Positions 30,901-36,773 of a stretch of 36,773 nucleotides of DNA are shown one piece after another; positions within the stretch are counted from its first letter, which is position 1, and the number at the start of each line of letters is the position of its first letter. Made by a program: the position numbers and the translations under genes. Location of the stretch: positions 1 to 36,773 of the forward strand of contig NZ_AKJT01000002.1 of the NCBI RefSeq assembly GCF_000282195.1. Direction: 5' to 3'. The notes under the pieces were generated by a model. That model searched no databases. It was not told where the DNA came from and worked only from the letters and a program-made list of their open reading frames with translations. This DNA comes from Pseudomonas sp. GM18 (GTDB lineage: Bacteria > Pseudomonadota > Gammaproteobacteria > Pseudomonadales > Pseudomonadaceae).

Positions 30901-32022
30901 ATGTTCATCGTGCATATCGCTGACATAACCATGTTCTACGCCCCTGCCAGCGGTGGCGTGCGCACGTATCTGGATGCCAAGCACCGTCGCCTGGGCAGCA
31001 AGCCGGGCATTTGTCACAGCCTGTTGATCCCCGGGGCTCACTTGAGTGAACAGGATGGCGTTTACACGGTTCCGGCCCCGGCCCTGCCTTTCGGCAAGGG
31101 TTATCGTTTCCCCCTCCGTCTCGCGCCGTGGCGCAATGTTCTGCAGGATTTACAGCCTGACTTGATCGAAGTCGGCGACCCTTACCTGACTGCCTGGGCG
31201 GCTTTGGACGCCAAGCGGCAACTCGATGTGCCGGTAATCGGTTTTTATCACTCCGACCTGCCGATGCTGGTCAGCAATCGCATGGGCAATTGGGTTACAC
31301 CCAATGTCGAAGCGTATGTCAGCAAGCTCTACGGCAACTTCGACCGGGTTCTGGCGCCAAGCCATATCATGGCCGACAAACTGATCGGGCTGGGGGTGAA
31401 GAACGTTTTCGTACAACCCCTGGGCGTCGACCTGCAAACGTTCAATCCCAATGCATGGGATCCAGACCTGCGGGCCGAATTGGGCATCGATGAAAATACT
31501 CACCTGCTGATCTTCGCCGGCCGTGGTTCCAAGGAAAAAAACCTGCCGGTGCTGCTCAACTGCATGAAACGCCTGGGTCGTCGCTACCACTTGCTGCTGG
31601 TGGGCTCGTCGATGCCGACCCTGGTGCCGCGCAATGTCACGGTCCTCGATGAATTCTGCCCGGTAGCGCAAATCGCGCGCCTGATGGCCAGTGCCGATGC
31701 GCTGGTGCATGCCGGCGATCAGGAAACCTTTGGCCTGGTGGTCCTCGAAGCCATGGCCAGTGGTATTCCGGTGGTGGCTGTGGCGGCCGGGGCTTTTCAG
31801 GAGATTGTCACCGATCAATGCGGCCTGCTCTGCGCGCCGAACAATCCAGTGGCGATGGCCAATGCCGTTCGCGAGCTGTTCAGCCAAGGCAGCGCCGCGT
31901 TGGGCAAACAGGCCCGCCGGCATGTCGAGCGGCATTACGCCTGGGACGCGGTGGTCGACAGCCTGTTGGGGCACTATCACGCCGTACTCGGCACTCAATG
32001 GCCGCTGATCGCCAATGGCTGA
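30901..32022 (+). CDS. GT4-family glycosyltransferase
   Basis: 373-residue GT-B fold enzyme. The N-terminal Rossmann half opens HIADITMFYAPASGGVRTYL with the Gly-rich acceptor-side loop; GFYHSDLP and VLAPSHIMADKL follow. The C-terminal half has the donor site: LIFAGRGSKEKNLPVLL and the EX7E motif in DQETFGLVVLEAMASGIPVV. The closest look is to retaining GT4 enzymes that make glycolipids or mannosides. Two starts are possible: ATG 30901, which has GGAGG only one base away, and GTG 30910, which has it at about 10 bases and so is better placed. The first is reported because it completes the first beta strand. The stop overlaps the next gene by 8 bases. Confidence 0.9.
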   Translation: MFIVHIADITMFYAPASGGVRTYLDAKHRRLGSKPGICHSLLIPGAHLSEQDGVYTVPAPALPFGKGYRFPLRLAPWRNVLQDLQPDLIEVGDPYLTAWAALDAKRQLDVPVIGFYHSDLPMLVSNRMGNWVTPNVEAYVSKLYGNFDRVLAPSHIMADKLIGLGVKNVFVQPLGVDLQTFNPNAWDPDLRAELGIDENTHLLIFAGRGSKEKNLPVLLNCMKRLGRRYHLLLVGSSMPTLVPRNVTVLDEFCPVAQIARLMASADALVHAGDQETFGLVVLEAMASGIPVVAVAAGAFQEIVTDQCGLLCAPNNPVAMANAVRELFSQGSAALGKQARRHVERHYAWDAVVDSLLGHYHAVLGTQWPLIANG

Positions 32023-32791
32023 GCCCATGAACCCACCCAGTCTGTTGTTGGTGCTGCACGACGTTGCGCCGCAAACCTGGCCCGATTACCAGGCCTTCGT
32101 CGACGCCGTCGACGCGCTGGCTGAAGTGCCGATGACCTGGTTGGTGGTGCCGAACTTCCATAAACATAACGAACTGGACGCCTATCCGGCATTTCGTCGT
32201 GTGCTGAGCCGTCGTGTCGCTCGCGGCGACGAACTGGCACTGCACGGTTACTACCATTGCGATGAAGGGCCGATTCCCACCACTCCCCGAGACTGGTTCA
32301 TGCGCCGGATCTACACCCACGAAGGCGAGTTCTACGACCTGCCTCTGGAAGCCGCCCTCGCCCGCCTGCACGCCGGAATCGAAATGTTCCATCGCTACGA
32401 CTGGCCGCTCCAAGGCTTCGTCGCCCCGGCCTGGCTGATGAGCGAGGGCACCCGTCAGGCGTTGCGCCAGTTGCCGCTGCGCTACACCAGCGACTCGCAG
32501 CATCTGTATCGTCTGCCGGATTTCACCGCGTTCGATGCCCCAGGCCTGGTCTGGAGCGCGCGCAGTGCCTGGCGCCGTGGTCTGTCGAAAATCGTCAGCA
32601 ATCAGCGCGAACAGCGCTGGCACCAGGCGCCGGTAATTCGCCTCGGCCTGCACCCGGTGGACATGCGCCATGAGTTCTCGCGTCATTATTGGCTGCAACT
32701 CCTCAAGCGCTTGCTCGACGAGGGCCGTGTGCCGATGACCAAGGCCAACTGGCTGGCACAGCAACGCGACCTCATTGGTCGCGCCGCATGA
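32015..32791 (+). CDS. DUF2334 polysaccharide deacetylase-like protein
   Basis: 258-residue protein with the NodB-like metal site of DUF2334: Asp16 in LVLHDVAP, and His77 and His81 in LALHGYYH. The YTHEGEFYDL and GFVAPAWLMSEG segments and the late RLGLHPVDMRH strand are also typical. Proteins of this kind remove acetyl groups from sugars; no signal peptide is present, so it probably works in the cytoplasm on a lipid- or nucleotide-linked sugar. The start overlaps the glycosyltransferase stop by 8 bases and the stop overlaps the next ATG (ATGA), so all three are likely coupled. ATG 32027 is a possible alternative start. Confidence 0.85.
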   Translation: MAEPMNPPSLLLVLHDVAPQTWPDYQAFVDAVDALAEVPMTWLVVPNFHKHNELDAYPAFRRVLSRRVARGDELALHGYYHCDEGPIPTTPRDWFMRRIYTHEGEFYDLPLEAALARLHAGIEMFHRYDWPLQGFVAPAWLMSEGTRQALRQLPLRYTSDSQHLYRLPDFTAFDAPGLVWSARSAWRRGLSKIVSNQREQRWHQAPVIRLGLHPVDMRHEFSRHYWLQLLKRLLDEGRVPMTKANWLAQQRDLIGRAA

Positions 32792-33783
32792 GCCGCGGGA
32801 TTCTGCTGGTCGTCGCCCTGCTCGCTGCAGTGCTCATCCCGTCGTTGCTGGGCGGCGGCGAGACATGGTCACGGCTGCAACGCTTCCCGCTGGAATGGCT
32901 GCTGATCATGTTCGGCATGATCCTGTTGTGCTGGATGCTTAACACCCTGCGCTTGCGCCTGTTGCTGGGCGATCAGCGTGACAAGGTGAGCCGCCTCAAA
33001 AGCCTCGGGGTGGTGATGTCCGCCGAATTTGCCTACTGCGCCACCCCCGGCGGCAGCGGCGGACCGCTGACCATCATGGCCCTGTTGGCGCGCCATGGCG
33101 TGCGGCCAGCCAGGGGCAGCGCCGTGTTCGCCATGGACCAGTTGAGCGACTTGCTGTTTTTTCTCTGCGCACTGTGCGGGATTCTGATTTATGCACTGTT
33201 CCAGCACCTCAGTCAGCGCATGGAGTGGCTACTGACCGTCAGCGCCATCTCGATGTTCAGCGGGTTGTTCAGTTGCGCGGTGGTGGCTCGCTACCACCGT
33301 ACGCTGATTCGCCTGAGCGGTCGGTTGCTCGCCCGCCTCAATGTCAAAGAAGCCACTCGGCTTCGCTGGGCACGAAAGCTCCTGCACTTCCTGGCGGCGT
33401 TCACTGACACACTGAAGTTACCCTTTCAGACGTTGATCACGGTGTTTGCCCTGACCTGCCTGCATTGGGCCTTGCGGTATAGCGTGATGTATCTGGCGTT
33501 GCGCGGGCTGGGCGTGGATTTGCAGTGGGCCTGGTGCTTTCTGATCCAGATGCTGTCATTGAGTGCGGGGCAATTCAGCCTGTTGCCGGGCGGTGCCGGG
33601 GCGGCGGAATTGACGTCGGCGGCGCTGCTGGCGCCCATGGTGGGGAAATCCACCGCGGCGGCGGCGATTCTGATCTGGCGGACAGTGACCTATTACTTCT
33701 ATCTGGTGGTCGGTGGCCCAGTGTTTTTGCTGATGCTCGGGCGGCCATTGCTGAAGAAGTTGATGAAGTTCAAGCAAGCTTGA
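32788..33783 (+). CDS. UPF0104 / lysylphosphatidylglycerol-synthase-like membrane protein
   Basis: 331-residue integral membrane protein with seven or eight hydrophobic helices, beginning ILLVVALLAAVLIPSLLGGG. It has the UPF0104/YbhN hallmarks: NTLRLRLLLGDQ, SAEFAYCATPGGSGGPL, and the late SAGQFSLLPGGAGAAEL. The family is the flippase half of MprF and includes free-standing lipid transporters; the aminoacyl-transferase half is absent here. Its overlap with the deacetylase argues that it moves the glycolipid or lipid-linked sugar made by the first two genes across the membrane. That role is inferred from context. Confidence 0.88.
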   Translation: MSRGILLVVALLAAVLIPSLLGGGETWSRLQRFPLEWLLIMFGMILLCWMLNTLRLRLLLGDQRDKVSRLKSLGVVMSAEFAYCATPGGSGGPLTIMALLARHGVRPARGSAVFAMDQLSDLLFFLCALCGILIYALFQHLSQRMEWLLTVSAISMFSGLFSCAVVARYHRTLIRLSGRLLARLNVKEATRLRWARKLLHFLAAFTDTLKLPFQTLITVFALTCLHWALRYSVMYLALRGLGVDLQWAWCFLIQMLSLSAGQFSLLPGGAGAAELTSAALLAPMVGKSTAAAAILIWRTVTYYFYLVVGGPVFLLMLGRPLLKKLMKFKQA

Positions 33784-33792
33784 ACGAACTTT

Positions 33793-33969
33793 TCAGGCAC
33801 CCCCGGCTGAATCGTCGGAATCGTCCTGCAACTGCTCCCACAACTCGGCGGCGCCGGGAAACTCCGTGCCGTCTTCGGGGCTCAGGTCATCCGGGTCGTA
33901 GCGGCTCAAACAGCCCTCACCCAATGTGGCGGGCGCCTTGGAAACGGCTTTGTCCAGCGGATCGGCCAT
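33793..33969 (-). CDS. Small acidic protein of unknown function
   Basis: 58-residue acidic protein (MADPLDKAVSKAPATLGEGC...) with an Asp/Glu-rich middle (YDPDDLSPEDGTEFPG) and tail (LQDDSDDSAGG). No signal peptide, membrane helix or known domain. The ATG at 33969 has GAGG eight bases upstream; the ATG two codons earlier lies too close to it. It converges on the glycosyltransferase operon and follows purU. Not recognised as a named family. Confidence 0.6.
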   Translation of the reverse strand: MADPLDKAVSKAPATLGEGCLSRYDPDDLSPEDGTEFPGAAELWEQLQDDSDDSAGGA

Positions 33970-33994
33970 GGTCATGTCCTCAGTGCAGAAACGG

Positions 33995-34031
33995 CGAAGG
34001 GCCTGAAGCGATTGAACGCCCAGGCCCTTCG
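33995..34031 (-). terminator. Hairpin after purU
   Basis: An 11-bp perfect stem (CGAAGGGCCTG 33995-34005 with 34021-34031) stands 20 bases after the purU stop. The following minus-strand T-run is poor (GTTTCTG), so it may stabilise the 3' end more than terminate. Confidence 0.55.
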
Positions 34032-34050
34032 GATTTCAACCGTATGGCTG

Positions 34051-34899
34051 TCAGAACACGACGGTTTTGTTGCCGTGCACCAACACCCGGTCTTCCAGGT
34101 GATAACGCAGACCACGGGCCAGCACCATTTTCTCGACGTCACGGCCGAAGCGCACCATGTCTTCAATGCTGTCGCTGTGGCTGACACGCACCACGTCTTG
34201 CTCGATGATCGGACCGGCGTCCAGCTCTTCGGTTACATAGTGACAAGTGGCACCGATCAACTTCACACCGCGCATCGAAGCCTGATGATACGGCTTGGCG
34301 CCAACGAACGACGGCAGGAAGCTGTGGTGAATGTTGATGACTTTGTGGGCATATTCGCTGCACAAGTCGGGCGGCAGAATCTGCATGTAACGGGCGAGTA
34401 CCACCACTTCGGCGTCGTGCTGTTTGACCAGGCGCGAGACTTCGGCGAAAGCCGGTTCCTTGTTCTGCGGGTTGACCGGTACATGGTAGTAAGGAATACC
34501 GTGCCACTCGACCATGCTGCGCAGATCGTCATGGTTGGAAATCACGCAGGCGATTTCGCAGTCCAGTTCGTCGCTGTGCCAACGGTGCAACAAGTCAGCC
34601 AGGCAATGGGACTCACGGCTGGCCATCAACACCACGCGCTTCTTCTGCTCGGTGTCGGTGATGCGCCAGTCCATCGAGAACTCTTGGGCAATCGGTGCAA
34701 ACGCTTCGCGAAAGGCTTCGATACCGAAAGGCAGCGAATCGGCACGAATTTCGTGACGCATGAAGAACCAGCCACTGAGATTGTCCGAGTGATGGCTCGC
34801 TTCAGTGATCCAGCCGTTATGTGACGCCAGAAAGTTACTGACTTTAGCAACGATGCCGACGCGGTCCGGGCAAGCAATCACCAGCCGAAAAGTGCGCAT
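34051..34899 (-). CDS. purU: Formyltetrahydrofolate deformylase PurU
   Basis: 282-residue enzyme releasing formate from 10-formyl-tetrahydrofolate, which balances one-carbon units for purine and glycine metabolism. An N-terminal ACT domain (about 1-80, MRTFRLVIACPDRVGIVAKV) is followed by a formyltransferase domain with NIHHSFLPSFVGAKPYHQA (catalytic Asn/His) and the LDAGPIIEQD segment (catalytic Asp). The ATG at 34899 is supported by a GGAG ten bases upstream and the standard ACT start; a 44-codon upstream extension was rejected. Pseudomonas genomes often carry more than one PurU-like protein. It diverges from mvaT. Confidence 0.95.
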   Translation of the reverse strand: MRTFRLVIACPDRVGIVAKVSNFLASHNGWITEASHHSDNLSGWFFMRHEIRADSLPFGIEAFREAFAPIAQEFSMDWRITDTEQKKRVVLMASRESHCLADLLHRWHSDELDCEIACVISNHDDLRSMVEWHGIPYYHVPVNPQNKEPAFAEVSRLVKQHDAEVVVLARYMQILPPDLCSEYAHKVINIHHSFLPSFVGAKPYHQASMRGVKLIGATCHYVTEELDAGPIIEQDVVRVSHSDSIEDMVRFGRDVEKMVLARGLRYHLEDRVLVHGNKTVVF

Positions 34900-35226
34900 G
34901 AGGGGGAAACTCCAGAACTTCGCAAAGGCCGCCATTCTAGCGATTGCGCAGCAAAACTGCAGTATTGATGACGCGCGGCCGCTGATTGCGGTCAGCGGTA
35001 CAGGTTCCGGCGGTGCCATACGCCACTGCATGGTGCTCTAGTAGCCAGTCTTCAAGAGGTTAACTGTGAATATTTGTGACGCTATTTAACTGTCTCTCCA
35101 ATGTGTGTCCTATTCACCGCTACTAATTTAAGTAAAACTTCGGTTAAATGTTTACTTGATGAAACACCCTGACTATTATTGTCGCACTGTCACCCTGTCA
35201 TCCAGCGCCAACATAAGGTAGTCCTC
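34900..35226. other. 327-base AT-rich divergent region between purU and mvaT
   Basis: No protein-coding signal. The half next to mvaT (35,060-35,180) is much richer in A/T than the rest of the window and carries the predicted mvaT promoter and an inverted repeat. Such DNA suits binding by MvaT-type xenogeneic silencers. Confidence 0.6.
35130..35179 (+). promoter_or_regulatory. Predicted mvaT promoter with overlapping inverted repeat
   Basis: TTTACT (35151-35156, four of six to TTGACA) and TATTAT (35174-35179, five of six) are 17 bases apart. AAGTAAA (35130-35136) is repeated inverted as TTTACTT (35151-35157) across the -35 box and could be an operator, for example for self-control. Confidence 0.5.
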
Positions 35227-35601
35227 ATGTCCTTGATCAACGAATATCGCGCCACCGAAGAAGCTATCAAAGAGCTGCAAGCCCGTTTGAAGAACCTGTC
35301 CCAAGACGACAAACTGCAAACCGAGCTGGAATTCGAAGGCAAATTGCGCACCCTGATGGGCGAATACTCCAAATCCCTGCGTGACATCATTGCCCTATTG
35401 GATCCAGAGTCCAAAACCAAGGCTCCACGTGGCGGCGCAGTAAAAACTACTGGCACCAAGCGTGCTCGCAAAGTTAAACAATACAAAAACCCGCACAACG
35501 GCGAAGTCATCGAAACCAAAGGTGGCAACCACAAAACTCTGAAAGAGTGGAAAGCCAAGTGGGGCGGTGACGTGGTTGAAGGCTGGGCTACCCTGCTGGG
35601 C
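35227..35601 (+). CDS. mvaT: H-NS family transcriptional silencer MvaT
   Basis: 124-residue nucleoid protein, the normal length of Pseudomonas MvaT. An N-terminal coiled-coil oligomerisation part (MSLINEYRATEEAIKELQAR through about 60) is followed by a basic linker (KTTGTKRARKVKQYKN) and a DNA-binding end with the KGGNHKTLKEWKAKWG loop that reads AT-rich minor groove. MvaT and MvaU silence horizontally acquired and virulence genes and bind each other. AAGGTAG lies just upstream of the ATG at 35227. A terminator follows. The stop codon of the frame is at about 35602-35604. Confidence 0.97.
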
Positions 35602-35641
35602 TAAGCCGCAAGCGCGTCGCAGACTGATCCGCGACCAAAGG

Positions 35642-35668
35642 AACGCCAGCAAATGCTGGCGTTTTTTT
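35642..35668 (+). terminator. Rho-independent terminator after mvaT
   Basis: A 9-bp stem (AACGCCAGC 35642-35650 with 35655-35663), AAAT loop and seven T, about 40 bases after the mvaT stop. Confidence 0.94.
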
Positions 35669-35702
35669 ATGCCCGGAATTCAATTGCAAGTCATTTTCGT
35701 TT

Positions 35703-36773
35703 TCAAAGATTCAAACGTTTGCGTAATGCCTGGACATGAATCTGCCATTCATCCAGAACCTCTTGCTGAAACGATGTAGGACTAATCGTCAATTGGGCGG
35801 CAGCTGTCAGAAAACTTTCCAGCGTATTGGGAGCGCCCCACTCCGGCACGGACAAACGTTGCTGACAGAATATTCGCCAGCGCTCTTGCTCTTCCAGGCT
35901 CAACGTATCGGGAAAGTTGCGTGCGCGATAACGAAACAATAATTCGGGCAAGCGTTCATCATCGAAAGGCCACTGCTCTTGTGCTAATTGCGCAGGGTCG
36001 GCGGCTCTGACTTGCTCACATAGACGCCGATCCCGATCGCCGATAAAACCATCGTATAACTGTTGCTCGGGGTCCAGGCTCGCGGCGAAATCCTCGCGGG
36101 CATAAATTCCCGACACTTTATCTTGCCAAAGTTGTTGTGCGGCACTTAGCCGCAGCGCCCGTTCCTGATAGAGCGCCATGTCCAGCCCCAAACGTTGCTG
36201 ATCTTCGGGACGAAGTACCGATAACGGTGCCACGACCGGGCACTTGTTGATGTGTATGAGCTTGAGCGGCACCGGCAGTTCGCCTTCGGCCAGATCGTCA
36301 CGGCGGGTATAAAGCCGCTGACGCAAGGCTTCGGTATCCAGATCGAGCAGCCCCTGAGGGTCCAGGTGCAGGTCACAGACAATCAGCGCGTTGCGATTGC
36401 GTGGATGCCAGGCCAGTGGCAGTACTACGCCGACATAATGGCGGGCCGCCGAAAAGCGTCCGGAAATGTGCACCATCGGCTGCAACAGCCGAATCTGGTC
36501 CATCACCTTTTGTTTACTGCGCAACTGAAACAGCCAGTCATACAACTTCGGCTGTTTTTCGCGAATCAGACGCGCCAGGGCGATGGTGGCGCGAACATCC
36601 GACAGCGCCTCGTGCGCATTTCCGTGATCGATGCCGTTGGCGGCGGTCAGGCGTTCGAGCTTGAGCGTCACCCGCCCTTCGTCATCCGTGGGCCAGACGA
36701 AGCCATCGGGACGCAACGCATAAGCCGCACGCACGATGTCGATCAGGTCCCAGCGGCTGTTGCCGCCCTGCCA
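35703..36773 (-). CDS. sbcB: Exodeoxyribonuclease I (SbcB), C-terminal part, cut by window edge
   Basis: About 356 codons of the C-terminal portion are present, of an expected 475 or so; the frame runs off the right edge without a start (first residues WQGGNSRWDLIDI). The end of the DnaQ-like nuclease domain is visible, with the catalytic His and Asp in AHEALSDVRATIALARLI. The SH3-like and helical accessory domains follow (ISGRFSAARHYVGVVLPLAWHP; LFRYRARNFPDTLS). ExoI degrades single-stranded DNA 3' to 5' in mismatch repair and recombination. The GTG at 36734 is internal and is not a start. It converges on mvaT. Confidence 0.94.
   Translation of the reverse strand, partial: WQGGNSRWDLIDIVRAAYALRPDGFVWPTDDEGRVTLKLERLTAANGIDHGNAHEALSDVRATIALARLIREKQPKLYDWLFQLRSKQKVMDQIRLLQPMVHISGRFSAARHYVGVVLPLAWHPRNRNALIVCDLHLDPQGLLDLDTEALRQRLYTRRDDLAEGELPVPLKLIHINKCPVVAPLSVLRPEDQQRLGLDMALYQERALRLSAAQQLWQDKVSGIYAREDFAASLDPEQQLYDGFIGDRDRRLCEQVRAADPAQLAQEQWPFDDERLPELLFRYRARNFPDTLSLEEQERWRIFCQQRLSVPEWGAPNTLESFLTAAAQLTISPTSFQQEVLDEWQIHVQALRKRLNL

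Overview
The window comes from a Pseudomonas chromosome, most likely the P. fluorescens group. The evidence is the gene content and gene order (cpoB-pal-tolBARQ-ybgC-ruvBAC-yebC-aspS; cold-shock membrane protein, slyX, HIT, oprD; mscS-yajQ-panE-kinase-cobO-mutT-gst-argJ-secA-dciA; purU-mvaT-sbcB), high GC, an OprD-family porin, the Pseudomonas-specific H-NS analogue MvaT, and several short palindromic REP/REPIN-type repeats of the kind scattered through P. fluorescens-group genomes. Most of the window is core genome; no prophage, transposase, CRISPR array, tRNA or rRNA was seen.

Layout. Positions 1-10,590 are one long minus-strand series: an fmdB-like zinc ribbon gene, aspS, a terminator, then yebC, ruvC, ruvA, ruvB, ybgC, tolQ, tolR, tolA, tolB, pal and cpoB (cut by the window edge). 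It covers Asp-tRNA synthesis, Holliday-junction processing and the Tol-Pal envelope constriction machine. Positions 10,700-15,130 hold a small ribbon-helix-helix protein (-), a regulatory-looking leader followed by a membrane-anchored cold-shock protein (+), slyX and a HIT hydrolase (-), and an OprD-family porin (+). Positions 15,200-20,400 hold mscS and yajQ (-), then panE, an orphan hybrid-free sensor kinase and a PduO-type cobalamin adenosyltransferase (+). Positions 20,500-26,300 hold a MutT/ThiE-like fusion, a glutathione S-transferase, argJ and secA (-).

Positions 26,580-33,780 hold dciA (replicative helicase loader), a HerA-like ATPase (-), a PctA-type amino-acid chemoreceptor preceded by a good sigma-28 promoter match, and a tightly overlapping three-gene module: GT4 glycosyltransferase, DUF2334 deacetylase and a UPF0104/flippase-like membrane protein. 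Positions 33,790-36,773 hold a small acidic protein, purU (-), mvaT (+) and sbcB (-, cut by the window edge).

The best candidates for new biology are the glycosyltransferase/deacetylase/membrane-protein module, the membrane-anchored cold-shock protein with alternative hairpins and a possible 13-codon ORF in its leader, a terminator-like structure inside the yajQ leader, the degenerate ThiE-like half of the MutT protein, and operator-like inverted repeats over the fmdB-aspS and mvaT promoters. All assignments are from reading the sequence and from memory of the families; no search was run.
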